A DNA stretch of 49,055 bases, taken from NCBI GenBank assembly GCA_964539665.1, contig CAZIKB010000040.1, positions 1 through 49,055 of the forward strand, written 5' to 3'. The notes below the pieces were generated by a model. It saw only the letters and a list, made by a program, of their open reading frames with translations. It did not search any database and was not told the DNA's origin. The stretch is from CAZIKB01 sp964539665. GTDB lineage: Bacteria > Zhuqueibacterota > Zhuqueibacteria > Oceanimicrobiales > Oceanimicrobiaceae. Of the stretch, positions 8,244 through 17,033 are shown one piece after another. Position 1 is the stretch's first letter; every line of letters begins with the position of its first letter. Position numbers and translations under genes: made by a program.

Positions 8244-8265
8244 TTATCTATTTTAAATAATTAGC
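8239..8265 (+). terminator. Hairpin at the end of the bL38 transcript
   Basis: GCTAATTAT (8239-8247) and ATAATTAGC (8257-8265) form a perfect 9-bp stem with a 9-base loop over the bL38 stop codon. No T-run follows, so it may be a 3'-end stabiliser rather than an intrinsic terminator. Confidence 0.4.
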
Positions 8266-8382
8266 AATTGCATGGGTCAAGAATATTTTTTATGATTTTA
8301 GGAATACAGAACTAATTTCTACTAATATCTCCCTGCCTTGCATATTTTCTTAGTAATTAATGTGTTATAAAATAGGATTATT

Positions 8383-9264
8383 TTGTCAGTGAAGATTAAC
8401 AAACCGGGTTTCATTATAACATGTTTACTTACTTTGTTTTTATTTCTCATGTTTAACGGCAAAAGCTTCGGATGGGGATTTTTTGTCCATAAATGGATCA
8501 GCCGAATGGCCATCAGGAGTTTACCGGATGAAATTCGTCCATTTTTTGAACAGTATAAAATATATTTGTCCGAACATTCGATTGATCCGGATTTATGGCG
8601 GAATAGCGATCCTGATGAGGGAGTAAGGCATTTCATTGATATTTCCATGTACGGGGAATATCCCTTTAAAGAATTGCCCCGCACCTTTGAGGACGCTAAA
8701 ACGAAATTCGGAGAGAATACAGTAATGGAAAGAGGCATCGCACCATGGTGGGGTGTGCAGCGATTTAATCAATTGGTTGAATCAATGAAACAGGGTAATC
8801 CCGATTCAATCATCGCTGATGCGGCGGCTTTGGGCCATTACATTTCCGATCTATATATGCCCCTGCACACTGTTGAAAATTATGACGGGCAATTAACAGG
8901 TAACGATGGCATTCATGCTCGATTCGAAGCATGGATGATGACAGAATATGCTTATGATTTTGATGCAACTGTGAAAAAAGCTGAAGCAATTGCAGACCCT
9001 CTGTCTGTTATCTTTCAAGTCGTGTTGGATAGCTATTTATTATCAGATGAAATTATCCAGGCTGATTCACAAGCTAAAAAGCCTGACAAAGTTTATATAG
9101 ACCGTGAAGATTATGATAAAGATTATCTCACCACTCTTTATAATAAAGTTGGTGATTTGGCCACAACACAAATGTCATTAGCTGCTTCCACGACAAGTAG
9201 TTTCTGGTATTCGGCCTGGATTAAAGCTGGAAAACCTGAGTTGTCAGCAAAGAACACTCAATAA
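8383..9264 (+). CDS. Zinc-dependent phospholipase C / P1 nuclease superfamily exoprotein
   Basis: Protein of 293 residues with a signal peptide (about 1-30) that would cleave at SFG|WGFFVHKW. In this superfamily the free amino group and carbonyl of the mature N-terminal Trp bind zinc. Here Trp31 would be residue 1 and His36 the next ligand. Further candidate ligands appear in family order: His65/Asp68-70 (HSIDPD), His83 (VRHFID), His152/Asp156/His162 (GHYISDLYMPLH), His178 and Glu182 (IHARFEAW). All expected ligands seem present, so the trinuclear site is probably intact. Whether it cleaves phospholipid or single-stranded nucleic acid is not decidable. The start is TTG at 8383 with only a weak AGGA upstream. 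I see no clear promoter in 8266-8382. Confidence 0.83.
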   Translation: MSVKINKPGFIITCLLTLFLFLMFNGKSFGWGFFVHKWISRMAIRSLPDEIRPFFEQYKIYLSEHSIDPDLWRNSDPDEGVRHFIDISMYGEYPFKELPRTFEDAKTKFGENTVMERGIAPWWGVQRFNQLVESMKQGNPDSIIADAAALGHYISDLYMPLHTVENYDGQLTGNDGIHARFEAWMMTEYAYDFDATVKKAEAIADPLSVIFQVVLDSYLLSDEIIQADSQAKKPDKVYIDREDYDKDYLTTLYNKVGDLATTQMSLAASTTSSFWYSAWIKAGKPELSAKNTQ

Positions 9265-9360
9265 TATCTGGTTCGATCAGGCCGCAAATATGCTCATTAT
9301 GTAGGTTCTGTCTTTTTGAGTAAATGAATTGGCAATCACAGAATTATCTACTCGATACAA

Positions 9361-10590
9361 ATGGCACAGCTAAGTTTTGAAGATCTTTTTGAAGAAGAAA
9401 AATATTACTCCGTTTCTGAATTAACCAAACAGATAAAATTCCTGCTTGAGGACAATTTTCCAGACATCTGGGTGCAAGGAGAAATATCCAATTTTACCCA
9501 CCATTCCAGCGGTCACATGTATTTTTCCCTTAAAGATGAAAACGCACAGATTTCCTGTGTGATGTGGCGGAACCGCAATCAAAGCCTGTTTTTTACGCCT
9601 CAGGATGGGATGAAGGCCATTTTAAAGACACGTGTAACAGTTTATGAGAAGAGAGGCTCATATCAACTGGATGTAATGCAAATTCAACCTGCAGGCGTGG
9701 GTGAACTGCAGTTGGCGTTTGAACAGTTGAAAAATCGTCTGCGAGAAGAAGGTTTATTCTCAGAAGAATTTAAAAAGCCCATTCCGCTTTATCCTGAACG
9801 TATTGGGATTGTAACTTCGCCAACCGGGGCAGCTATCAGAGATTTGATAACCGTGCTGAATCGAAGATTTCCAGCAGTTGAGATTATCATAAATCCTGCA
9901 CGGGTTCAAGGAGAAGGAGCAGCCGCTGAAATTGCCCGAGCAATTGCTGAATTTAACCAATATGGAGAGGTTGACGTTCTGATAGTAGGGCGCGGCGGAG
10001 GCTCATTGGAAGATTTATGGGCTTTCAATGAAGAGGTAGTTGCACGAGCTGTTTTTGATTCTAAAATTCCCGTAATATCGGCTGTTGGCCATGAGGTCGA
10101 TTTTACTATCTGTGATTTTGTTGCCGATCTGCGCGCTCCCACACCATCTGCTGCTGCAGAAATAGTCGTACGCAGTCGGGATGAGCTGAAAGCATTTCTT
10201 CAGTCAATTTTTGATAATATGACCAGTTCTATTTTTAACAGAATAGATAATTACCGGGAAAAAATAGATGCAATAAAAAACAGCTACGAATTTCGACAAC
10301 CTCTTGATCTGGTTATGCAATATTATCAGCATCTGGATGAAAACAAACGGATATTAAATAGTCTGATTGCCCACAAAATAGCGCTCAGTAAAGAAGTTGT
10401 AAACGGTCTCAGTAAAAGATTATCGTTGCTCGAACATAGCAATGTTCTTAAACGCGGGTACAGCATTTGCTTTCGACGTACGGATAAAAAGGTCATAACG
10501 AATGCTGCAGATTTAAATATAAATGAAGGCATTGAGATTGATTTTTATAAAGGCAAAGCGTTGGGGACCGTGGATGAAATTTTGCCTTAA
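9361..10590 (+). CDS. xseA: Exodeoxyribonuclease VII large subunit
   Basis: Protein of 409 residues. It has an N-terminal OB-fold (WVQGEISNFTHHSSGHMYF, then SLKDENAQISCVMW), the catalytic domain (GIVTSPTGAAIRDLI, GRGGGSLEDLWAFNEE, SAVGHEVDFTICDFVADLRA, PTPSAAAE) and a C-terminal helical region. With XseB it degrades single-stranded DNA to oligonucleotides in repair. xseB follows 35 bases downstream, so they form an operon that continues to nadK and mutS. No promoter stands out in 9265-9360. Confidence 0.97.
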   Translation: MAQLSFEDLFEEEKYYSVSELTKQIKFLLEDNFPDIWVQGEISNFTHHSSGHMYFSLKDENAQISCVMWRNRNQSLFFTPQDGMKAILKTRVTVYEKRGSYQLDVMQIQPAGVGELQLAFEQLKNRLREEGLFSEEFKKPIPLYPERIGIVTSPTGAAIRDLITVLNRRFPAVEIIINPARVQGEGAAAEIARAIAEFNQYGEVDVLIVGRGGGSLEDLWAFNEEVVARAVFDSKIPVISAVGHEVDFTICDFVADLRAPTPSAAAEIVVRSRDELKAFLQSIFDNMTSSIFNRIDNYREKIDAIKNSYEFRQPLDLVMQYYQHLDENKRILNSLIAHKIALSKEVVNGLSKRLSLLEHSNVLKRGYSICFRRTDKKVITNAADLNINEGIEIDFYKGKALGTVDEILP

Positions 10591-10625
10591 AGTGGTAATT
10601 ATCATTATATTAATGGTTGAAAACT

Positions 10626-10844
10626 ATGCCCAAAAAAACGTTTGAAAACGCTTTGAAGCGATTGGAAGAAATCGTCTCTGAGCTGGAAAAAGGGAATCTT
10701 TCCCTGGAAGACTCTATGAAAATATTTGAGGAGGGAGTTGAAATCACCGAATTTTGTACTGCAAAGCTCGATGAGACAGAGAAAAAGATTAAGACGCTGG
10801 TCAAAAAAGACGATGGATTTGATTTAAAATCAACTGAACTCTAA
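10626..10844 (+). CDS. xseB: Exodeoxyribonuclease VII small subunit
   Basis: Protein of 72 residues, usual size. TFENALKRLEEIVSELEKGN followed by LSLEDSMKIFEEG is the family signature, which forms a helical hairpin that packs on XseA. I chose ATG 10626 over an in-frame TTG at 10617 because the family starts a few residues before TFE. It lies between xseA and nadK. Confidence 0.95.
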   Translation: MPKKTFENALKRLEEIVSELEKGNLSLEDSMKIFEEGVEITEFCTAKLDETEKKIKTLVKKDDGFDLKSTEL

Positions 10845-10861
10845 ATTGGCAGAGAAAGTAA

Positions 10862-11734
10862 ATGACATTAGGAATAATTGCTAATCTTGAGAAGCAGGAA
10901 GTAAAAGGTATAGTACTGGATTTATTGATCTGGCTCAAACAAAGGGGAGTGAATTATATTGTTGAAAGCCGTCTTGCGGATCATTTGAAATTATCTGAAA
11001 AGAAAATTGCGCAGTCAGAAGCAGAGAATTTTTGTGAAAGATGCCAGATCGTTGTGTCTTTCGGAGGCGATGGCACTATGCTATCGACCGCGAGAATCAT
11101 AGGAAAGACTGGAATTCCGATTTTAGGCGTCAAAATAGGAGGGATGGGATTTTTAGCTGAATTGGCCCCGGAAGAACTCTACACCAGTCTCGAAAACATT
11201 ATTAAAGGGCAGTATCAGATAGTTGAAAGAATGGTATTGGAAGCTGAACTTGAAACAGGGCAAGAAATAACTAAATATTATGCACTAAATGATTTTGTTT
11301 TGGATAAGGGCGCCGTTTCCAGGGTAATTCGAATTCAAACATTCATCGAGGATGAGTTTTTAAACACCTACATCGCTGACGGCTTAATCATATCCAGTCC
11401 CACAGGCTCCACCGCTTATTCTTTAGCTGCAGGCGGTCCCATCTTACTTCCTTCTATGGAGGCTATTATCATTAATCCAATCTGTCCGCATTCATTAGGC
11501 GCCAGACCCGTGGTTATTCCTGGAAATAAAACTATAAAAGTCAATGTTGAATTCGCGCCTTCGGAAGTAACATTGAGCGCGGATGGTCAAATAGGTAAAG
11601 CGCTTGTTCCTGGACAATCTGTAAAAATTAAAAAAGCAGATTTTCCAATTAAACTGGTTTCTTATAGTGGCCGGAGTTTTTATGACCTTCTGCGTGCAAA
11701 ACTTAACTGGGGCGAGGATATTCGGAAGTCATAA
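10862..11734 (+). CDS. nadK: NAD kinase
   Basis: Protein of 290 residues that phosphorylates NAD to NADP. The GGDGT motif with catalytic Asp is at about residue 69-73 (VVSFGGDGTMLSTAR). The NAD-binding ND motif (ALNDFVLDKG) and SPTGSTAYSLAAGGP follow, then ICPHSLGARPVVIP. It starts 17 bases after xseB and ends 40 bases before mutS, so it is probably co-transcribed with both. Confidence 0.97.
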   Translation: MTLGIIANLEKQEVKGIVLDLLIWLKQRGVNYIVESRLADHLKLSEKKIAQSEAENFCERCQIVVSFGGDGTMLSTARIIGKTGIPILGVKIGGMGFLAELAPEELYTSLENIIKGQYQIVERMVLEAELETGQEITKYYALNDFVLDKGAVSRVIRIQTFIEDEFLNTYIADGLIISSPTGSTAYSLAAGGPILLPSMEAIIINPICPHSLGARPVVIPGNKTIKVNVEFAPSEVTLSADGQIGKALVPGQSVKIKKADFPIKLVSYSGRSFYDLLRAKLNWGEDIRKS

Positions 11735-11774
11735 GATTTGTTATTCAGACAATCAACTGGTTCTTAAGGGATAA

Positions 11775-14402
11775 ATGTCCAAAAATATCAAAAGCACGCC
11801 CATGATGGAACAGTACCTGGGAATAAAAGCCAGGCACAAGGACGCCATTCTGTTTTTTCGCATGGGGGATTTTTATGAAATGTTTTTTGAGGATGCTAAA
11901 ACAGCTTCAGAAGTGTTAGGCCTGACCCTGACTTCGCGTGCGCACGGCAAATCTGCGAGTGTCCCGTTGGCTGGATTTCCCCATCAGAGTCTGGACACCT
12001 ATCTGGCGAAAATGATTCAGGCCGGTTACCGGGTGGCGATTTGTGAACAGATGGAAGATCCCAAATTGACAAAAACAGTGGTCAAAAGGGATGTAACAGA
12101 GGTTGTGAGTCCCGGAACAGTCATGACCGATGATTTGCTTGATAGTAAACGAAATAATTACTTAGCTTCGATATATGTGATAGGGGAAGTTTGTGGCATT
12201 GCTTTTGTGGATATTTCCACTGGTGAGTTTACAGTGCAGGAAGTTCCTGCTGCACAATTTGTGGAAGAAATAAACAAAGCGAATCCTGCCGAACTTTTGA
12301 TTTCGGAGGAGCAAGCGGCGTTCATTCAAAATAAATTAGAAAAAAGTGATGAGTATTTTATTACAAAAAGAGAAGACTGGATTTTTTCACGAGATTTTGG
12401 CTATGAAACATTAACCAATCATTTTGGAACGCTTTCTCTCAAAGGATTTGGTTGTGAGGATTTAGATGCAGGTATTTGCGTGGCAGGCGCAGCGCTGCAT
12501 TATTTGAAGGAAGTTCAAAAAAACCAGTTATTTCACATCAATCAAATACATCGGCAATCCGGATTAGAATTTGTGAGCCTGGACAGTGATACTCGAAGAA
12601 ATTTAGAGCTTCTTAAGTCACTTAGAAGTGGTACTGCGCACGGGACTTTGATCTCGGTCATCGATAAAACAAAGACACCGATGGGCGGACGCAAATTAGT
12701 GCAATGGATGCTGAAGCCACTACTTATTCCAAACCAGATAAACTTTAGATTGGACACGGTTGAAGAGCTCAAACAATCAACATCCGTTTTACAAGACCTG
12801 CGCGAGGCATTGAGTAAAATAGGTGATCTGGAACGTTACATATCCAAAATAACTACCAATCGAGCATCTGCGCGAGATTTAAATGAACTTAAGAATTCTC
12901 TAAAAATCATTCCTGAAGTAAAAAAAATACTGCATAAAGCAGAATCACGGATTTTATCTCAAATTGTCAAAAATACTGATAATTTATCTTCTTTAGTTGA
13001 TCTGATTGAGCAGGCAATTGTGGATGAGCCGCCACTTGCCGTAACTGAAGGCGGGATAATTAAACGTGGGTACAATGTTGAACTTGATGAGGTAAGAGAT
13101 GTTGCTTTTTCAGGGAAAGACTGGATTGCGCGGCTTCAGAAGCAAGAGCGTGAACAAACTGGTATACCTTCACTAAAAGTTAGCTACAATAAAGTGTTTG
13201 GTTACTACATTGAAGTAACCAGGCCCAACCTTGCCAAAGTACCTGAGCGATTCATTCGAAAACAAACACTTGTAAATGCTGAAAGATTTATCACGCCCGA
13301 GTTGAAGGCCTACGAGGAAAAAGTGTTAGAAGCTGAAGATAAAATTGTTACAATGGAATATGAGTTTTTTGATAATATTCGTAAAGAAGCCGCAAAATAT
13401 GCGCTGGCTGTTCAAAAAAACGCAAAGCAAATCGGCGTATTGGATTGCCTGACCAGTTTTGTGCAATTGGCTATTGAGAATAATTATGTTAGGCCGGAAA
13501 TAAATTCTAATTCAGCCATTATAATTGAAGAGGGCCGTCATCCAGTAGTTGAAAAACTATTACCATATGGAGAATCATTTGTAGCGAATGACAGTGATCT
13601 TGATAATGATAAAAATCAACTTATTATCTTAACGGGTCCTAACATGGCTGGTAAATCAACGTATCTGAGGCAGGTCGGCTTGATTGTTTTATTAGCCCAG
13701 ATGGGCAGCTTTGTTCCGGTCAAAAAGGCTACAATAGGTGTGGTTGATAAAATATTCACCCGGGTAGGGGCATCCGATAATTTAGCAGGCGGTGAAAGTA
13801 CATTTTTAGTGGAGATGAATGAAACAGCCAATATCTTGAATAACGCTACGCCCAGAAGCCTGATTTTATTAGATGAAATTGGCAGAGGGACCAGTACCTT
13901 TGATGGCCTTTCAATAGCCTGGGCCGTTGCAGAATATCTGCATAACTCGCCAAAAGTAGCTGCTAAGAGCATTTTCGCCACTCATTATCATGAATTAACA
14001 GAGTTAGCGCTCATCCTGCCCCGGGTTAAAAATTACAATGTTGCGGTTAAAGAGTGGGGAGATAAAGTCATTTTTTTACGAAAGATAGTTGAAGGCGGCT
14101 GCGATCACAGTTACGGTATACAAGTAGCGAAACTGGCTGGTCTTCCCAAACTGGTTATTAACAGAGCCAAAGAAATTCTTTCTAATCTTGAAGCAGAAGA
14201 GCTGACCACTAATAATATTCCCAAATTAGCGCTTAGCAAAAATGGTCAATTTTCAAAAAAAGATTCGCAGTTGGATATATTTGAGAAGAAGGAACAGGAA
14301 ATTAGGAATGAGCTTCAGAAAATCAAAGTTGAAGAGATGACGCCGCTAGAAGCTTTGAATAAGCTTAATGAATTAAAAAGCATTATTAACATGCACAACT
14401 AA
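11775..14402 (+). CDS. mutS: DNA mismatch repair protein MutS
   Basis: Protein of 875 residues, full length for MutS. The mismatch-probing FYE is in FFRMGDFYEMFFEDA near residues 28-42. Connector, lever and clamp domains follow. The ATPase has its Walker A at about 620 (TGPNMAGKSTYLRQ), the Walker B/signature LLDEIGRGTSTFDGLS, and THYHEL. It recognises mispairs and, with MutL, starts excision. mutL is not in this window. A typical helix-turn-helix region lies near VAKLAGLPKLVINRAKEIL. Confidence 0.98.
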   Translation: MSKNIKSTPMMEQYLGIKARHKDAILFFRMGDFYEMFFEDAKTASEVLGLTLTSRAHGKSASVPLAGFPHQSLDTYLAKMIQAGYRVAICEQMEDPKLTKTVVKRDVTEVVSPGTVMTDDLLDSKRNNYLASIYVIGEVCGIAFVDISTGEFTVQEVPAAQFVEEINKANPAELLISEEQAAFIQNKLEKSDEYFITKREDWIFSRDFGYETLTNHFGTLSLKGFGCEDLDAGICVAGAALHYLKEVQKNQLFHINQIHRQSGLEFVSLDSDTRRNLELLKSLRSGTAHGTLISVIDKTKTPMGGRKLVQWMLKPLLIPNQINFRLDTVEELKQSTSVLQDLREALSKIGDLERYISKITTNRASARDLNELKNSLKIIPEVKKILHKAESRILSQIVKNTDNLSSLVDLIEQAIVDEPPLAVTEGGIIKRGYNVELDEVRDVAFSGKDWIARLQKQEREQTGIPSLKVSYNKVFGYYIEVTRPNLAKVPERFIRKQTLVNAERFITPELKAYEEKVLEAEDKIVTMEYEFFDNIRKEAAKYALAVQKNAKQIGVLDCLTSFVQLAIENNYVRPEINSNSAIIIEEGRHPVVEKLLPYGESFVANDSDLDNDKNQLIILTGPNMAGKSTYLRQVGLIVLLAQMGSFVPVKKATIGVVDKIFTRVGASDNLAGGESTFLVEMNETANILNNATPRSLILLDEIGRGTSTFDGLSIAWAVAEYLHNSPKVAAKSIFATHYHELTELALILPRVKNYNVAVKEWGDKVIFLRKIVEGGCDHSYGIQVAKLAGLPKLVINRAKEILSNLEAEELTTNNIPKLALSKNGQFSKKDSQLDIFEKKEQEIRNELQKIKVEEMTPLEALNKLNELKSIINMHN

Positions 14403-14711
14403 CTTTTTACTTGCACATTATAGCAAAGATAGTTAGATTAGATAAATTTAATTGGAGTTTCCGTTATCGAAATTTGCTAAGGATTTGAAATAGTAGACTA
14501 AACAGAGGAGTCGTAACAGGAATTTTGGCGCCTAAGCAAATGGAGCAAATCTAAAACTTATCCTTCTGGTATTAATAATCCTTTATGTATTTCAAATTTA
14601 ATCCGAAATATCATTTGGAACTCAGCTTTACTGAACTTTCAAAATGTAGTAAAACTCCAATAAACTCAAATTTTAAGCGGATACATAAAATATATAAATA
14701 AGGTTTAAGGA
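14403..14711. other. 309-base intergenic gap
   Basis: No gene, tRNA or recognisable RNA found. TTGCAC at 14411-14416, 17 bases, then TAGATT at 14434-14439 could be a promoter, giving a leader of about 265 bases for the next gene. ATTGGAGTTT (14451-14460) is complementary to AAACTCCAAT (14652-14661). This could close a large RNA loop but could also be chance. Confidence 0.5.
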
Positions 14712-15755
14712 ATGCGATGCTTTAAGATATTTGCGATAATTATATTCATACATTTAATTGCAGTAAATGTTTTCGCTGGCGGTCTGACGCAAGGTAAATA
14801 TGCCGGAGAATTTTTAAATCTTGGAGTAGGTGGCAGGTCATTAGGTATGGGAGGTGCTTATGTAGCTGTTACACGGGATGTGACCTCCGGATATTGGAAT
14901 CCGGCTGGCTTGGCTTTTTTGGATTATCCTGAAATCATGCTTATGCATTCAAGCAGGTTTGGCGGGATATTGAAATATGATTGTGGTAGTTTTGGATTAC
15001 CAGTGGGAAAGAAAAATAGTATAGGTTTGAGTATTATAAGAATTGGCATTGATAATATTATTAAATCCGAGTTAATAAATCCTGATATTGGAATAGGCGA
15101 AGAATATGTTGATAATAATGGTCAAACGGTTATCAACAAAACCAGAGAAGCCGGCAGGTTTGGCAGCACCGACTATGCTTTTTTTCTTACTTACTCGAAA
15201 AGAGTATCCGAAACATTCTCTTATGGAGGCAATGTAAAGCTTTTAAATAAATCGGTAGGTGATTATTCTGCATGGGGAATTGGATTTGATATCGGTGTTA
15301 TTTTAAATCCAGTATCCAAGCTCATCCTGGGAATTAATTTTCAGGATGTCACTTCTACATTATTAGCCTGGAATACCGAAACCAATCGAAAGGAATTAAT
15401 AACTCCTTCTTTAAGAACAGGCGTTACCTATCCCATGAACTTATCATTCATGAGAGGAAAAATTCAGCCTGCATTAGATATAATAATTAGATTTGAAGAT
15501 AGGAGGGAGGCCTCGCAAATGAATATTGGACCCACAAGCTTTGATATTAATTTGGGGTGGGAGTATCAATACCAGGATATCATTGCAATTCGGATTGGCT
15601 CATCTGAAGTAGGTCAGTTTACAGCCGGCGCGGGTCTTCATTTTCCGAAATTGCATATCGATTATGCATTTCTGGGTCACGAGGAATTAGGCAGCACCCA
15701 TCGTATTTCTGCCCGACTGACTCTTGAAGAACCAAAGTTTTTTAGAAAGAAGTAA
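14712..15755 (+). CDS. PorV/PorQ-like outer-membrane beta-barrel protein
   Basis: Protein of 347 residues with a signal peptide (1-22, VFA|GG). After it comes AGEFLNLGVGGRSLGMGGAY, followed by VAVTRDVTSGYWNPAGLA, the hallmark N-terminus of the PorV/PorQ family (FadL-like barrels). The remaining sequence alternates polar and hydrophobic strands, as expected of a barrel. PorV is the T9SS shuttle that carries cargo from the translocon to the attachment complex, and PorQ binds PorZ. This protein could serve either role or be a related barrel. Three proteins elsewhere in the window carry T9SS sorting domains, consistent with a T9SS. It appears to be a single-gene transcript ended by the terminator at 15781. 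Confidence 0.82.
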   Translation: MRCFKIFAIIIFIHLIAVNVFAGGLTQGKYAGEFLNLGVGGRSLGMGGAYVAVTRDVTSGYWNPAGLAFLDYPEIMLMHSSRFGGILKYDCGSFGLPVGKKNSIGLSIIRIGIDNIIKSELINPDIGIGEEYVDNNGQTVINKTREAGRFGSTDYAFFLTYSKRVSETFSYGGNVKLLNKSVGDYSAWGIGFDIGVILNPVSKLILGINFQDVTSTLLAWNTETNRKELITPSLRTGVTYPMNLSFMRGKIQPALDIIIRFEDRREASQMNIGPTSFDINLGWEYQYQDIIAIRIGSSEVGQFTAGAGLHFPKLHIDYAFLGHEELGSTHRISARLTLEEPKFFRKK

Positions 15756-15780
15756 CTTAAAGAACAACTCTTTTATACGG

Positions 15781-15822
15781 AGGCTTTTTTATATTTTATG
15801 TAATGTAGAAAAGCCTTTTTTT
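15781..15822 (+). terminator. Intrinsic terminator after the PorV/PorQ-like gene
   Basis: AGGCTTTT (15781-15788) pairs with AAAAGCCT (15809-15816) and is followed by a T-run to 15822. It lies 25 bases after the stop codon. Confidence 0.8.
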
Positions 15823-16011
15823 GTGAGCGCTGCATCTTACTAATAAAGTGTACTATGGCAGTTATTGTGGGGGGGGTAGCAATCTCATGGTTCGACCCCG
15901 CTCATCATGAAGTTAACTCATAAAATCATTCTCACTTCATACTGAACGAAGTCGAAGTATGAACTCTGCCCCACCAAAACTGGCATGTCTCTAAAAAAGT
16001 TGAAATATCGT
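15823..16011. other. Intergenic region with G-run and dispersed-type repeat
   Basis: This non-coding stretch has a higher G+C content than its surroundings. It holds a run of eight G (15869-15876), GGTTCGACCCC (15889-15899), which resembles a tRNA T-loop but has no cloverleaf around it, and the palindromic repeat at 15936-15963. Confidence 0.55.
15936..15963. repeat. Palindromic REP-like repeat copy (AGTATGAA type)
   Basis: TTCATACT (15936-15943) and AGTATGAA (15956-15963) flank GAACGAAGTCGA. The unit resembles the dispersed palindrome read as ATGCTGAGCGAAGTCGAAGCAT in many bacterial genomes, with the same GAA/GTCGAAG core. Only one copy is in this window, so its dispersed nature is inferred. 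Confidence 0.6.
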
Positions 16012-16040
16012 TTGACAAATTAAAAAAATATATGTATAAT
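16012..16040 (+). promoter_or_regulatory. Perfect consensus sigma-70 promoter for the yicC-gmk-rpoZ-coaBC operon
   Basis: TTGACA (16012-16017), a 17-base spacer and TATAAT (16035-16040) match the consensus at all 12 positions. Transcription should start near 16047, about 108 bases before yicC. Confidence 0.85.
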
Positions 16041-16154
16041 GTAAGTCAATTGATTATTATAACTTAATGTAGATAAAATTTTGCAAATATTGATTTTTTT
16101 ATCAGGTTTTTATGCAGTAAAAGTTATAGATTTGAAGCAACAGGACAAGCAGAC

Positions 16155-17033
16155 ATGATTGCTAGCATGACAGGATTCGGACGCGGTGAATCAAAGGAAA
16201 ACGGATTAGACATACTGGTTGAGATTCGCTCATTGAATCATAGATTTCTGGATGTTGAAATTCGAGCCCCTAAAAACATAATGGTGTTTGAACAGGAAAT
16301 AAAAGAATTGATACGGTCCCATTTATCCAGAGGGCGAGTTAACGCAACTATTATTATCAAAGATGAAAAGGAGCCAACGGCCGGTCTTGTGATTGACAAA
16401 CCATTGGCAATGACATATTCTAAATTACTCAGCGAACTGAAAAAGGAACTAGAGCTTGATGGGCCTATCAATTTAGAACAATTGCTAAATTTTCCGGATA
16501 TAATCACTTTTGAGAATTCGAAGCAATTAGATGAAGACATCTGGAAACCAATAAAACGCACTTTGGAATTAGCGATTACTGATTTAAAAGATATGCGTCT
16601 TAAAGAAGGCTTTGAGATTAAAAAAGATCTAATTGATCGAGTGAATGCCATTAATGTAAGTATAGAAAAAATTGAAACAGCTTCCAAAAATAAATCAAAA
16701 GAAGATTTTGTCAAATTACAGGACAGGATTCAGGGAATTACAAAATCAGAGGCAATCGATGCAGGACGCCTGGAAATGGAGGTTGCGTTATTAGTAGATA
16801 AATTAGATGTAACAGAAGAATGTATTAGATTTAAAAGTCATAATACATTATTTTTTGATTTATTAGAAAATGGGGTATCAGAAGGACGTAAATTAAATTT
16901 TCTATTACAGGAAATGCATCGTGAAGCCAATACCATTGGCGCCAAATCTAATCATGCCCAGATATCGCATTGGGTTGTTGAAATAAAGGAAGAGGTTGAG
17001 AAATTAAGGGAGCAAATTCAGAATATCGAGTAA
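16155..17033 (+). CDS. yicC: YicC-family endoribonuclease
   Basis: Protein of 292 residues, the usual family length. MIASMTGFGRGE at the start and EMHREANTIGAKSNHAQISH, followed by VVEIKEEVEKLREQIQNIE, at the end are diagnostic of the YicC family. The E. coli member is an endoribonuclease linked to RNA decay. It leads an operon behind a consensus promoter, and the gene after it is gmk, a frequent neighbour. Its stop at 17031-17033 lies at the edge of the disturbed gmk start region. Confidence 0.95.
   Translation: MIASMTGFGRGESKENGLDILVEIRSLNHRFLDVEIRAPKNIMVFEQEIKELIRSHLSRGRVNATIIIKDEKEPTAGLVIDKPLAMTYSKLLSELKKELELDGPINLEQLLNFPDIITFENSKQLDEDIWKPIKRTLELAITDLKDMRLKEGFEIKKDLIDRVNAINVSIEKIETASKNKSKEDFVKLQDRIQGITKSEAIDAGRLEMEVALLVDKLDVTEECIRFKSHNTLFFDLLENGVSEGRKLNFLLQEMHREANTIGAKSNHAQISHWVVEIKEEVEKLREQIQNIE

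Noticed and set aside
14451..14661. ATTGGAGTTT and AAACTCCAAT as ends of a miniature mobile element
   Set aside because: The match stops abruptly at 10 bases, no target duplication is visible, and a chance match in AT-rich DNA is plausible.
15861..15915. tRNA-like string GGTTCGACCCC
   Set aside because: It resembles a T-loop, but the flanking bases do not form the T-stem, and no anticodon or D arm is found upstream.
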